38,302 nucleotides of DNA from Candidatus Binataceae bacterium (GCA_035308025.1 DATGHL010000040.1:1-38302); one strand, 5' to 3'; positions 15,831 to 25,039 are shown, counted from the stretch's first letter. Program-made: numbers and translations. The notes: generated by a model from the sequence alone, not told the origin.

Positions 15831-15989
15831 ATGTTTCCATCCATCACAATCATGATTTTGGCATCGCTAACTACCGCCGCGTTGGTGATTGTGAACTGGT
15901 GCGTCTGGCGCAACGCGCCGATCCTGCCGTATCCCGCGACGCTGCCGCAGCCTGCGACTGATGAACACTCGTTCAAGCAGGTCGCTTAA
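15831..15989 (+). CDS. 52-aa single-pass membrane protein
   Basis: A short gene read directly from the sequence: ATG 15831 to TAA 15989 (MFPSITIMILASLTTAALVI...). GGGAGGG lies about 8 nt upstream, a good ribosome site. Residues 3-23 form one transmembrane helix, followed by Trp-Cys, a basic residue, a Pro-rich segment (APILPYPATLPQPA) and a charged tail ending KQVA. It overlaps the end of the convergent dehydrogenase gene by 17 nt. The hydrophobic helix plus polar tail and the ribosome site make chance unlikely, though I know no family. It lies divergent from the sulfite-oxidase-like gene, sharing the tandem-repeat region. Confidence 0.55.
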   Translation: MFPSITIMILASLTTAALVIVNWCVWRNAPILPYPATLPQPATDEHSFKQVA

Positions 15990-17127
15990 CGAGTTGAACG
16001 CCGCGCCCGCGAGCGTGGGGCAGGCGAACGTTCGACACACGATCTTCCGGCAGGCGCATCGCGTCGAGGATCGCCGCGGTCATCGAGGTGGTGGTGGCCT
16101 GACCCCCGAGATCGGGCGTGAGTGTGCGGCCGGCGCGCAAGACCGCGCCCACGGCTATCCGGATGCGCTCGGCCGCGCGTGGCGCTTTCAGGTAGTCGGC
16201 GAGCATGGCAGCCGACAAGATCGCGGCGACCGGGTTGGCGAGATTTTTGCCCGCGATATCCGGCGCCGTGCCATGCACGGCCTCGAAGATCGCGCCGCGC
16301 TCGCCGTAATTCGCCCCCGGCACGACGCCGAGTCCGCCGACCAGCCCGGCGCAAAGATCCGAGACGATGTCGCCGTAAAGATTTTCGAGCAGGAGAACGT
16401 CAAAGGCTGCGGGATTCGTCACCAGCCGCATGCAGGCGGCGTCAACGATTCTTTCCTCATAGCGAATCGTGGGATATTGCTTCGCGACGCGGCGGGCGCA
16501 TTTCAGAAAAAGCCCGTCAGAGAGCTTCATGATGTTGGCTTTGTGGATCGCGGTGACCAGCTTGCGGTCGTTGTGCCGCGCATACTCGAAGGCGAACCGC
16601 GCGATTCGCGTTGACGCGCGCGCAGTAATTACTTTGACGCTTTCCACGATTCCGGGTGTGATCTCGTGCTCGATGCCGGCGTAGAGATCCTCGGTGCTCT
16701 CGCGCACAACCACCAGGTCAACGTCGCGAAAGGGGGTGTGCACGCCCTCGAAACTGTGAGTGGGCCGCAGATTGGCATAAAGGTTAAAGGTCTTGCGCAA
16801 ATAGACATTGATCGATCGGTAGCCTTCGCCCACCCGAGTCTCGAGCGGCCCCTTGAGGGCGATGCGCGTCCGTTTGAGCGAGCGGATCAGCGCGTCGGGC
16901 ACGGGCGTGCCGAATTTCTTGACGCCAGCGGCCCCGGCCTCCTGTTGATCCCATTCGACTCTGACGTCCGCGGCTTCGAGTACGGCGACCGCCGCGCCGA
17001 TAACTTCGGGCCCGACGCCGTCACCGGGGATCAGCGTGACGCGGATTGACTGCTCCGGCCGAGTTTCACGCGACTTCCCGCGCGCAGCGCCGTTCAGAGG
17101 AATTGCCTTGCTTTTTATAGCTGCCAA
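15973..17127 (-). CDS. Isocitrate/isopropylmalate dehydrogenase family protein, probably NAD-type isocitrate dehydrogenase
   Basis: Oxidative decarboxylation of isocitrate or a related 2-malate, with a divalent metal. The 384-aa protein shows VTLIPGDGVGPEVIGAAV, the substrate region LRKTFNLYANLRPTHSFEGV, and VRESTEDLYAGIEHEITPGI. The IEHE segment is characteristic of NAD-dependent isocitrate dehydrogenases like the mitochondrial IDH3 type. The metal-binding block ENLYGDIVSDLCAGLVGGLG and the nucleotide loop EAVHGTAPDIAGKNLANP follow. The start is uncertain: the frame begins at TTG 17127 with no Shine-Dalgarno, and the first 27 residues are not conserved-looking. It lies 44 nt after the glycerate kinase on the same strand. 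Homoisocitrate or tartrate dehydrogenase activity cannot be excluded. Confidence 0.88.
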   Translation of the reverse strand: MAAIKSKAIPLNGAARGKSRETRPEQSIRVTLIPGDGVGPEVIGAAVAVLEAADVRVEWDQQEAGAAGVKKFGTPVPDALIRSLKRTRIALKGPLETRVGEGYRSINVYLRKTFNLYANLRPTHSFEGVHTPFRDVDLVVVRESTEDLYAGIEHEITPGIVESVKVITARASTRIARFAFEYARHNDRKLVTAIHKANIMKLSDGLFLKCARRVAKQYPTIRYEERIVDAACMRLVTNPAAFDVLLLENLYGDIVSDLCAGLVGGLGVVPGANYGERGAIFEAVHGTAPDIAGKNLANPVAAILSAAMLADYLKAPRAAERIRIAVGAVLRAGRTLTPDLGGQATTTSMTAAILDAMRLPEDRVSNVRLPHARGRGVQLVKRPA

Positions 17128-17171
17128 AAAACCAACCGAATCTTTTCAGATGCTGACGACCAACAAGTTTA

Positions 17172-18515
17172 TCAGGAGTTCACCAACCCAACGAAGATGT
17201 CGGTCACATTCGTTCCGGTCGGTCCAATGACGATCAAGTCACCCAGCGAATTGAAGAACGTATAGGAGTCGTGGCGAGCGAGCGCCTTTAGAGGCTCGAG
17301 TCCGGCTTCGCGCGCACGCGCGAGGGTTGTTGCAGTCACGATTGCGCCGGCTGCGTCGGTGGGACCGTCGATGCCGTCGGTACCTGCGATGAGAACTGCG
17401 AGATTCGGGCGTTTTTCGCCTTCGTCCAGCGCGATTGCGAGCGCGAGCGCGCAATGTTGCGCACGTCCGCCCCGCCCGTCACCTTTGACCGTCACGACCG
17501 GTTCGCCCCCGCTGATCAGGCAAACCCGCTCATCACTAAGACTCAGCAGGCGTGTCGCGAGAGCCCGTCCCACCCGCTCCGCATCATCTGAGAGACTGCC
17601 TTCGCGCTCGATTCTGTAGCCGAGCCGTTGCGCGCATCGGGCTGCGGCCTCTTGGGCAAGCTGATTATCTCCGACGATGATGTTGACCGTGCGCGCCAGG
17701 ACGGGATCGGTAGGCTTGACCGTTTCGCGCAGTTCGCCCGCGACGCCCCGCTCGAAGCGATCGCGCACCGGCTCCGACGTTCGTCCCCAGAGCCTGCGCC
17801 GCTTGAGGATCGCGATCGCATTGGCGAAGGTCGTCGGATCGGCGCTCGCCGGACCCGAGCCAATCGTCCCGAGGTCGTTATCGGCGACATCGGAGAGAAT
17901 CAGGCTCAGGATACGAACGTCCGCCTTGAGTGCGCGCAAGAGGCCGCCGCCTTTTAGATCGGATAGATGTTTGCGCACGGTATTGAGCTCGTGAATCGAA
18001 GCCCCCGAACGCATCAGCGAGGAGGTCAGGCTGATCTTGTCGTTGAGCGAGATTCCTGAAGCCGGCGCCACCGCGAGGGCCGACGCACCACCGCTCAGCA
18101 AAAGCAGGATTAATTCGTCTGCTCGAGCACGTTCGACGAACTCGAGGGCAGCTCGCCCGGCCCGCTCGGAGGCGGCGTCGGGCAGTGGATGCGCTCCGAG
18201 CATCAGACGAAACGGCAAGTCTGAGGAAAAATCCGATGCCGCTGGTGGCGGCGCGACAACCAGCGTATCGACGATCTTGTCGGCGAGCTGCGCATGCGCG
18301 GCCCGCGCCATCCCGAGCGCGGCCTTTCCCATGGCCAGCAGACGAACTCGCGACGCGTTTGCAATAATGGCGGACCCCCGCTGATCAATCTCCCCGCTGA
18401 GCGCGCTCGTGGTGACGCGTGCAGGTTCGACCTCCGCTATCGCTGCCGCGAAGATTTGCAGGAGGTCGGCGCGTAGACGCGATTGATTCCCAGCCTTTGA
18501 AGTTTGGGCGCTCAT
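17172..18515 (-). CDS. Glycerate 2-kinase (GckA/TtuD type, MOFRL family)
   Basis: Phosphorylates D-glycerate to 2-phosphoglycerate, linking glycerate, hydroxypyruvate or tartrate breakdown to glycolysis. The 447-aa protein has the DUF4147 N-terminal domain (RLLAMGKAALGMARAA near 60, GAHPLPDAASERAGRAALEF, ELILLLLSGGASAL, LNTVRKHLSDLKGG) and a C-terminal MOFRL domain (VCLISGGEPVVTVKGDGRGG, then AVLIAGTDGIDGPTDAAGA). Length and motif order are normal. The start at ATG 18515 has only a weak ribosome site but no better alternative. It is followed closely by the dehydrogenase and diverges from glgP across about 200 nt. Confidence 0.93.
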   Translation of the reverse strand: MSAQTSKAGNQSRLRADLLQIFAAAIAEVEPARVTTSALSGEIDQRGSAIIANASRVRLLAMGKAALGMARAAHAQLADKIVDTLVVAPPPAASDFSSDLPFRLMLGAHPLPDAASERAGRAALEFVERARADELILLLLSGGASALAVAPASGISLNDKISLTSSLMRSGASIHELNTVRKHLSDLKGGGLLRALKADVRILSLILSDVADNDLGTIGSGPASADPTTFANAIAILKRRRLWGRTSEPVRDRFERGVAGELRETVKPTDPVLARTVNIIVGDNQLAQEAAARCAQRLGYRIEREGSLSDDAERVGRALATRLLSLSDERVCLISGGEPVVTVKGDGRGGRAQHCALALAIALDEGEKRPNLAVLIAGTDGIDGPTDAAGAIVTATTLARAREAGLEPLKALARHDSYTFFNSLGDLIVIGPTGTNVTDIFVGLVNS

Positions 18516-18630
18516 CGACGTTTCAGAAACTTTGCCGCAGCGAGCGTCTCAAGCTGCTATCACACGCGGGAAATGATTCAATCCTAACCGTTAACGTGTA
18601 CTCTTTTTGAGCAGCTAAACCGATAGAAAC

Positions 18631-18662
18631 TTGAATTTCGATGGGTTCTTTTATGCTATAGA
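18631..18662 (+). promoter_or_regulatory. Possible sigma-70-like promoter before glycogen phosphorylase
   Basis: An AT-rich patch in the 18516-18716 divergent gap contains TTGAAT (18631) and an extended -10-like TGCTATAGA (18654-18662). The 20-nt spacer is longer than ideal, so this is a weak call. It would drive the glycogen phosphorylase gene. Confidence 0.25.
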
Positions 18663-18716
18663 TAGATATATTGGGTAATTTCAACTCGAACTGACACATT
18701 GCGGTAGGCGTGTTTT

Positions 18717-21188
18717 TTGCGTTGGGAAATCGCGGGGCCTCGCGTGGATACGAACGGGAACCTTCAGACTTACGATCTCAACAGGCTGATTGAACATCAT
18801 CTCCGCTTCACGCTGGCCAAGCCGCGGGCCGCACTCGGGAAGCACGATTGGTACCGCGCGACGGCGTTTGCGGTGCGGGATCTTCTGGTCGATCGGATGC
18901 TCGCGACGCGGACCCGCGTCGAGCGACAAAATCCCAAGCGCCTCTATTACCTTTCGGTCGAGTTTCTGATCGGCCGTTCGCTCGAAAACAGCCTTCACAG
19001 TCTCGGCGTGGTCGAGTCCTGTCGCGCGATTCTGGCGCAGCATGGCGTCGATCTGCAGGCGCTCTTTGACGAAGAGCCAGACGCCGCCCTCGGCAATGGC
19101 GGACTCGGACGGCTGGCGGCATGTTTTCTGGACTCGATCGCGACGCTGGATATGCCGGGTTACGGCTACGGAATCAATTACGAGTTCGGGTTATTCCGCC
19201 AGGAGATTCGCGACGGGTTCCAGATCGAGCAGCCCGACGCCTGGCAGCGTGAGGCCTCGCCGTGGTTGATCCCGCGTCCGGAGGAGTCCTGCCTGGTGCC
19301 GGTCTATGGCCATGTCGACCACGACAGCTTCAAGGACGGCGACTATCGTCCGCGCTGGAACGACAAGAGTTTTCTGGTCGGGATGCCGTTTGACTTGCCC
19401 ATCGTGGGTTACGGCGGCCGCACGGTCAATTTCGTCCGGCTGTTCGCGGCGCGCGCCACCGACGAATTCGACGTCGGCACCTTCAACTCGGGCGATTATA
19501 TCAAGGCGGTCGAACAGAAGCTCTTTTCCGAAAACCTGACCAAGATTCTCTATCCGTCCGACGCCGTGCAGGCGGGCCGCGAACTGCGCCTGCTGCAAGA
19601 GTATTTCTTCGTCGCCTGCGCAATTCGCGACATCGTGGGCGGCTTCGTGCGGCGCGGCGAGGATTGGTCGGACTTCCCCGCGAAGGTCGCGATCCAGCTC
19701 AACGATACGCATCCGGCGCTCGCGATCGCGGAGCTGATGCGCCTGCTGATTGACGAGCGCGGCCTCTCCTGGGCGGTAGCGTGGGAATACACACGCGCCG
19801 CCGTAGCTTATACGAATCACACCCTGATGCCGGAGGCGCTCGAGCGCTGGCCGATGGGACTGCTCGAGCGGGTGGTCCCGCGTCACCTGCAGATTATTCT
19901 CGAAATCAATCACCGTTTTCTCGACGCCGCGGCTTTGATCTGGAGCGGCGGCGGCGACAAGCTGCGGCGCGCCTCGATCGTTGATGATCACAATGGCCGC
20001 GAAGTCCGCATGGCGCATCTGGCGATCGTCGGCAGCCATTCCATTAACGGAGTTTCGGCGCTGCATACGGAGCTGGTTAAGACCCGCCTCGTCCCGGAAT
20101 TCCATGAGCTCTGGCCGGAGCGCTTCAACAACAAGACCAACGGCGTGACGCAGCGCCGCTGGCTCCTGATGGCGAATCCGGGGCTGGCGAAGCTGCTGAC
20201 CTTGGCGATCGGCGATAGCTGGATCACGGGCCTCGACAACCTCGAGGCGGTCGAGCGCTTCGCCGAGGACGAAGCCTTTCACTTCGAGTTTGCGATTGTC
20301 AAACGCGCCAACAAGGAGCGGATGGCGACGACCATCCATCGGCTGCTCGGTATCGATCCGGATCCGGCCTCGCTGTTCGACGTGCAGGCCAAGCGTATCC
20401 ACGAATACAAGCGCCAGTTGCTGATGGCGCTCGGCATCATGCATCAGTATCTGAGTCTGGTGGACGATCATCTCGACCCGCCGATTCCGCGCACCTATGT
20501 GATCGCGGGCAAGGCGGCGCCCGGCTACTGGGCGGCCAAGATGATGATCAAGCTGATCAACTGCCTGGCCGAGACCATCAATGAAGACCCGCGCACGCAC
20601 GGCTTGATCAAAGTTGCGTTCGTTCCTGACTATCGCGTTTCGCTTGCTGAGAAGATCATTCCGGCCGCCGACCTGTCCGAGCAGATTTCGACCGCTGGAC
20701 GCGAGGCCTCGGGCACCGGGAATATGAAGTTCGCGATGAATGGCGCATTGACGATCGGGACGCTCGATGGGGCCAACATCGAAATTCAGGAGGCGGTCGG
20801 CGCCGAAAATATGTTCGTCTTCGGTTTGACCGCGCCGCAGATTGAAGAGCTCATCGCCAGGCGAGAGTACCGTCCTCGCGACTATTACGAGCAGGATTCG
20901 CGCATCCGGCGGGTGCTCGATGAGCTGGCGGCGGGGCGCTTCTGCCAGAATGATCCCGGCCTCTTCCGCTGGGTGCGCGATTCACTGCTCGGCCACGACG
21001 AGTACTTCGTGCTCGCCGATTTCGCCGCCTATGTTGAGATGCAGGATAGAGTTTCGCGCGAATACGCCGAGCGCCGCGGCTGGACGAAGAAGGCAATTCT
21101 AAACGTCGCGCGAATTGGGCGCTTCTCGAGTGATCGCACGATTCGCGAATATGCCCGCGACATCTGGGATTTGAAGGCGCTCGCGTAA
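18717..21188 (+). CDS. glgP: Glycogen phosphorylase
   Basis: Releases glucose 1-phosphate from glycogen or maltodextrin using phosphate and PLP. The 823-aa protein covers the whole GT35 fold: YYLSVEFLIGRSLENSL, GNGGLGRLAACFLDSIATL, GYGYGINYEFGLFRQ, AIQLNDTHPALAIAELMRLL and FNNKTNGVTQRRWL. It also has IHEYKRQLL, and the PLP lysine in EASGTGNMKFAMNGALTIGT (Lys671). Length is typical for bacterial GlgP. The start is TTG 18717 in the longest reading; GTG 18744 is an alternative that drops nine residues. No other glycogen gene is in the window. It diverges from the glycerate kinase and converges with the methyltransferase. Confidence 0.96.
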   Translation: MRWEIAGPRVDTNGNLQTYDLNRLIEHHLRFTLAKPRAALGKHDWYRATAFAVRDLLVDRMLATRTRVERQNPKRLYYLSVEFLIGRSLENSLHSLGVVESCRAILAQHGVDLQALFDEEPDAALGNGGLGRLAACFLDSIATLDMPGYGYGINYEFGLFRQEIRDGFQIEQPDAWQREASPWLIPRPEESCLVPVYGHVDHDSFKDGDYRPRWNDKSFLVGMPFDLPIVGYGGRTVNFVRLFAARATDEFDVGTFNSGDYIKAVEQKLFSENLTKILYPSDAVQAGRELRLLQEYFFVACAIRDIVGGFVRRGEDWSDFPAKVAIQLNDTHPALAIAELMRLLIDERGLSWAVAWEYTRAAVAYTNHTLMPEALERWPMGLLERVVPRHLQIILEINHRFLDAAALIWSGGGDKLRRASIVDDHNGREVRMAHLAIVGSHSINGVSALHTELVKTRLVPEFHELWPERFNNKTNGVTQRRWLLMANPGLAKLLTLAIGDSWITGLDNLEAVERFAEDEAFHFEFAIVKRANKERMATTIHRLLGIDPDPASLFDVQAKRIHEYKRQLLMALGIMHQYLSLVDDHLDPPIPRTYVIAGKAAPGYWAAKMMIKLINCLAETINEDPRTHGLIKVAFVPDYRVSLAEKIIPAADLSEQISTAGREASGTGNMKFAMNGALTIGTLDGANIEIQEAVGAENMFVFGLTAPQIEELIARREYRPRDYYEQDSRIRRVLDELAAGRFCQNDPGLFRWVRDSLLGHDEYFVLADFAAYVEMQDRVSREYAERRGWTKKAILNVARIGRFSSDRTIREYARDIWDLKALA

Positions 21189-21243
21189 CCGAGCCGTGTA
21201 TACTCGCTTGAACACCTGCGCGGTCGATTTGGTATTCAACCCA

Positions 21244-22299
21244 TCATGCTCGGCGGCGTCCTTCCACAATCGACAGGACCGACTGCGTTGGAATAACCTT
21301 CGTCAGCTCGAGGCCTGCTCGCTCAAAGAGTTCGCGGAACTCCTGTTCCGTGCGTTCCCGCCCCTCTGACAACAGCATCAACAGGATGTCCAAGACTTTA
21401 CCGGGATGCGGTTCGTCGCCAGCCGGGAGCACCGCATCGAGAACGAGAATGCGGGCTTTCTCGCTCATCGCCTCGCGGCAGCGGCGTAATATATCCAGGC
21501 ATTGTTGATCGCCCCAGTCATGGAGGATCCGTTTAAGGAGGTAGGCGTCTCCGCCTCTTGGCAGTGACTCGAAAAAATTCCCGCCCACGATTTCACAGCG
21601 GTCCGTCAGACCGAACGCCTTTAAAAAGGCGGGGTCTCGCACGACCTGGGGCAGGTCATAGAGCGTTCCGGTCAGAGACGGATGAGCCTTCAATATTTCC
21701 GCCAGGAGGCCGCCTTGGCCGCCACCCACATCGACAACACGCTGAAAGTTCGCGAAATCGTAGGCAGCGACAACCGTCGCGTTTTCCGGCGCGGCAAAAT
21801 TTGCCAAGCCTCGATCGAACCATGTACTCGCGTCGGAATGTTCGGCAAGGTACTCGAAGAAGCCCATGCCATGCTCGCGGTCGAAGCCTGGCTTACCGGT
21901 TAGAACGTCAGCGCGGAGATTTCCTACCGCGTTCCACCACGACCCGTCCCCGGCCATGTCACCGACCATCCGCACCGCATTGAGCAGCGAATCGGGCGTT
22001 CCAGTCTGGAGCAGCGCCGCCGCCGGCGTCAATTTGAAACGGCCCGGCGACTCTTGTGCAAAGACTCCGTGCCCGGCCAAGGTCCGGAGTAATCGGTAAA
22101 GCGACGGTTGATGCGCTCCAGTGACACGAGCAAGGTCCTCGATGCTTTTGGGTCCGTCCTTGAGGAGGTCGGCGATACCCAGTTCGGCAGCCACATGGAG
22201 ACACCGGGAAACCAGGTAGTTTAGAGCGATCTCAAAGATGACTTGTTGAGGCGAGGGTTGAGAATTCCTTGCGTTCAAACCGCCTTTAGTCTGTGCCAC
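21244..22299 (-). CDS. SAM-dependent O-methyltransferase (plant COMT/ASMT-like, methyltransf_2)
   Basis: This 351-aa class uses S-adenosylmethionine to methylate hydroxyl groups of aromatic or polyketide-type small molecules. A winged-helix dimerisation domain spans about 18-95 (LHVAAELGIADLLKDGP, SLYRLLRTLAGHGVF). The SAM motif is VVDVGGGQGGLLAEIL (188-203), followed by YDLPQVV. The catalytic-base block LLKRILHDWGD holds His260, and ARILVLDAVLP with RERTEQEFRELFERAGL closes the fold. The start is GTG 22299 with GAGAGGG upstream. A 9-bp inverted repeat lies in its upstream region. There is no biosynthetic cluster around it, so the substrate is unknown. Confidence 0.9.
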   Translation of the reverse strand: MAQTKGGLNARNSQPSPQQVIFEIALNYLVSRCLHVAAELGIADLLKDGPKSIEDLARVTGAHQPSLYRLLRTLAGHGVFAQESPGRFKLTPAAALLQTGTPDSLLNAVRMVGDMAGDGSWWNAVGNLRADVLTGKPGFDREHGMGFFEYLAEHSDASTWFDRGLANFAAPENATVVAAYDFANFQRVVDVGGGQGGLLAEILKAHPSLTGTLYDLPQVVRDPAFLKAFGLTDRCEIVGGNFFESLPRGGDAYLLKRILHDWGDQQCLDILRRCREAMSEKARILVLDAVLPAGDEPHPGKVLDILLMLLSEGRERTEQEFRELFERAGLELTKVIPTQSVLSIVEGRRRA

Positions 22300-22342
22300 G
22301 AAACCCTCTCGATCGAACGGTTCGTTCCCCGTCCGTTACGCG

Positions 22343-22369
22343 GCCTTTGACGCCTTGTCAGTCAAAGGC
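22343..22369. promoter_or_regulatory. Inverted repeat upstream of the O-methyltransferase
   Basis: GCCTTTGAC and GTCAAAGGC are exact inverted copies with a 9-nt spacer, 44-70 nt upstream of the methyltransferase start. There is no T-tract, so an operator is more likely than a terminator. The regulator is unknown. Confidence 0.4.
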
Positions 22370-22434
22370 TTCGCACTACCCAAAAGACCTTAGTTCAGTA
22401 CTGTCTCAGCGACAGAGCGCGCTGCTCTCGGAAC

Positions 22435-23079
22435 CTAACGCGCAGGAAGAATCTCCACCTTACCGGTCGCGAGGCGGTAACGCGCGGGCAGGATTTTGAG
22501 CTTCCCCGCAGCGATCGCTTCCGCAAGAGCAGGCTCCCTGGCGAGGCGCGCGGCGATCAGGATCGCGTTTTCGTTGACCGCGTTGGCGACTGCGTCGCCG
22601 GGCTTATCTTTGGTCGCCGCTACCGCGGGATAGATATTCTTGAGCATCGGGCCGACATCGGCTTTCGGATAGTTCTTGACTGCCGCGGAGACCGCGCCGC
22701 ACTGGTCGTGGCCGATCACCAGAATCAGCTTCGTGCCCAGGTGGCCGATCGCATATTCGATAGTTTCCAGCGCGAGTTGGTCGTAGGTGTTACCCGCCGT
22801 CCGCACGACGAAGAGATTGCCGACGCCTTGATCGAAGATGATCTCGGGCGGGACGCGCGAATCGGAACAGGACAAAACCACGGCCATCGGATGTTGCGGT
22901 GCTGCCGAGGGCCGCGAATTCGGATGAAGCGGTTTGTTATGGACGTAGCGCGCGTTGCCCTCGAGCAGGCGCTGCAAGGCCTGCTCGGCGGAAAGCGTGT
23001 CGGGCTCGGAGGCGGCGCCGGCCGGAAGAGTGCCGATGATCGTCAAGACAATAGCGAAGGTTGCAAGCAGGTAGTTCAT
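22435..23079 (-). CDS. Exported beta-class carbonic anhydrase
   Basis: Interconverts carbon dioxide and bicarbonate. The 214-aa protein has a signal peptide (hydrophobic 4-18, cleavage near AGAA23), so it should act in the periplasm. Zinc and catalytic residues are in VVLSCSDSRVPPEIIFDQG (Cys71, Asp73, Arg75) and LVIGHDQCGAV (His124, Cys127), with FVVRTAGNTYD between. The order is complete for a beta-CA. The last 22 residues carry an internal repeat, KLKILPAR then KVEILPAR. It lies 21 nt downstream of the CocE-type hydrolase on the same strand, so the two are probably co-transcribed, with a GAGAGAG ribosome site. Confidence 0.94.
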   Translation of the reverse strand: MNYLLATFAIVLTIIGTLPAGAASEPDTLSAEQALQRLLEGNARYVHNKPLHPNSRPSAAPQHPMAVVLSCSDSRVPPEIIFDQGVGNLFVVRTAGNTYDQLALETIEYAIGHLGTKLILVIGHDQCGAVSAAVKNYPKADVGPMLKNIYPAVAATKDKPGDAVANAVNENAILIAARLAREPALAEAIAAGKLKILPARYRLATGKVEILPAR

Positions 23080-23100
23080 CTGAACTCTCTCAAGTCCGGT

Positions 23101-24843
23101 CTAGCGACGGGGTGGGATGACCGGCAAGGTCAGATACGAGGCGAAGCCGCGGTCATGCATGATGGTTTGCAGAGCCGGGCGGGTCTCGGCGTCGATGAAA
23201 AGTTCGTGTCCCGTGTTCGGGTTGCGATCGAAGCGCGGGAAGTTGCTAGAGCTGACTTCCAGCCGGATGCGGTCGCCGGCCTTGAACAGGATCGAGGTTG
23301 ACCACATATCGATGGTGAATTCGTAGATCTTGCCCGGCGTGATCAGCTTGGGATCGGCCTTGGACTCGCGCACGCGGGCGCGGAGGATGCCGTCCGTCAG
23401 GTTCATCGCGGTGCAGCCGCAGGCGCCGACCGCGACCAGCTTCGCGGTGAAATCGGTATCGGGCGCTGACGAGGAGGCGTAGAGCGTGAGCGAGATCGGC
23501 CCGGTGATCTCGGTCGCCTCGGCGAGCGGTTCGGTGGTGTAGACTAGAACGTCCTCGCGCGTCTCGATCGCGGTTTGATCGAAAGCGCCGCCGGGGACGG
23601 CGTTGTGATAGCAGCAGAGGCCGCCGCCGTTGGTCGGCACCGGATTTAACGGATTGTAGAGAAAGCAGTCCGGCGGTTCATGATCGGGCGTGGCGGTCGA
23701 GAGTGCGCCGTCGCCGGCGGCGCTGTTGGCCTTGCCGCGGCTGTGAAGGTAGTAGCGGCGCCATTCCGTATCGGGAATCGGCCAGTCTTTTTCGTCGCGC
23801 CACTGATTTGCGCCGATCGTATAAACGCGCACCGGCGACTCGTCGGGCTCGCCGTTGTTTTTGCCCTTGAGCCAATGGTCGAAAAAGCTGAGCTGCTGGC
23901 CGTCGAAATCGATCGAGACGTAGCCCGCGCGAAAACCCATATCAGCTTGGCCGACTTGGCTGACCAGCGGCAAAGTATGGAACCACGGACCCATCACGAG
24001 GCGCGCGTTGCGTCCCGCGCTGGCGCCCTTGGCGCGCATCCCGGCATAGTTGCGGACGGTGCCGCCGGCGAAAATGTCGTACCAGCCGCCGAAATTCAGC
24101 GTCGGGATGTTGATCTTCGGGTAGTACTCCTCGATGCAGAGTTTGCGCCAGTAGGCGTCGTCGTAGGGATGCTCGAGCCAATCGAAGAAGTAGGGCGCAC
24201 CGGTGCGAAAGAGCGGAAAATCCTTGAGCGGCGTGGCGGCGACGGCTTCGCGCATCGTATCGATCGCGCCCATCACCGCGGCGAGCTCCTTGCGCGCTTC
24301 GGCTTTTTCTTCGCGCTCGCGCATCAGGCGAGCCAGCGCGAGATTGGTCATCAGCCAGCTCACATTGAAGAAGAGCGAGAAGGCGCCGCCCTGATAGGTC
24401 CAGTTATCATGATAGTCGCTCGCGGTGATTGCGGGCACCATCGCCTTGAGGCTGGGCGGCGCCTGGGTCGCGGCGAGCCATTGGGTTGCGCCCATGTAGG
24501 AGGCCCCGAACATCCCGACCTTGCCATCGGCCCAGGGTTGGCGGGCGACCTGCTCGATCGTGTCGTAGCCGTCGGCCTGCTCGTCGGTGAAGCAGTTGAA
24601 GGTCCCCGGCGACGCGTAGCGTCCGCGGCAATCGACGAAGACGACGTTGTAGCCGCGCTGGGCGGCGCGGAGCGGATCGAGGGTGTTGAAGGAGATCTGC
24701 GGGAACTTTTTGTCATAAGGCGTGCGGTTGAGCAGGACCGGCAGCTTCTCGGGGGTGTCGGGGCGGAAGAGGTCAGCCTTGAGCACACAGCCGTCGCGCA
24801 GCTGAATTTCGAGGTCGCGTTCAAATATGACTTTGGCGCCCAT
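23101..24843 (-). CDS. CocE/NonD-type alpha/beta hydrolase (X-Pro dipeptidyl-peptidase S15 family)
   Basis: This 580-aa family hydrolyses acyl esters, cocaine, glutaryl-amides or X-Pro peptides. The N-terminal alpha/beta hydrolase starts with LEIQLRDGCVLKADLFRPD, then VLLNRTPYDKK, VVFVDCRGRYASPGTF, and the nucleophile elbow VGMFGASYMGATQWLAA with Ser115. The helical cap follows (WLMTNLALARLM) and then a C-terminal jelly-roll (X-Pro_dipeptidyl C domain: EITGPISLTLYASSSAPDTD, LEVSSSNFPRFDRNPNTG). The start ATG 24843 has GGGAGG upstream. There is no signal peptide. The substrate is not predictable. Its 5' region is shared divergently with the esterase gene. Confidence 0.93.
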   Translation of the reverse strand: MGAKVIFERDLEIQLRDGCVLKADLFRPDTPEKLPVLLNRTPYDKKFPQISFNTLDPLRAAQRGYNVVFVDCRGRYASPGTFNCFTDEQADGYDTIEQVARQPWADGKVGMFGASYMGATQWLAATQAPPSLKAMVPAITASDYHDNWTYQGGAFSLFFNVSWLMTNLALARLMREREEKAEARKELAAVMGAIDTMREAVAATPLKDFPLFRTGAPYFFDWLEHPYDDAYWRKLCIEEYYPKINIPTLNFGGWYDIFAGGTVRNYAGMRAKGASAGRNARLVMGPWFHTLPLVSQVGQADMGFRAGYVSIDFDGQQLSFFDHWLKGKNNGEPDESPVRVYTIGANQWRDEKDWPIPDTEWRRYYLHSRGKANSAAGDGALSTATPDHEPPDCFLYNPLNPVPTNGGGLCCYHNAVPGGAFDQTAIETREDVLVYTTEPLAEATEITGPISLTLYASSSAPDTDFTAKLVAVGACGCTAMNLTDGILRARVRESKADPKLITPGKIYEFTIDMWSTSILFKAGDRIRLEVSSSNFPRFDRNPNTGHELFIDAETRPALQTIMHDRGFASYLTLPVIPPRR

Positions 24844-25039
24844 CGCAGTGCCTCCCGGCTTTCTCGATCAGATCGATGTTCTTCCGCTTTGTAACGCGGC
24901 GCCGGACCAACCCGCAAGCGGAGGCGCGCGATTTTGCGACGCCGAGGCGGCGCGGCGAGGCTGGCAACCGCCGGTCATTGCCTCTATAGTTGCCACGGTT
25001 GCCCGGTCGATCGCTCAGGCCGGGCGAAGGGAGTCGTCT

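Noticed and set aside
19191..20600. Long minus-strand frame (469 codons) opposite glgP
   Set aside because: Antisense to conserved phosphorylase blocks; no motifs or ribosome site.
23680..24894. Long plus-strand frame (404 codons) opposite the CocE-type hydrolase
   Set aside because: Mirror of conserved hydrolase sequence; no recognisable protein features.
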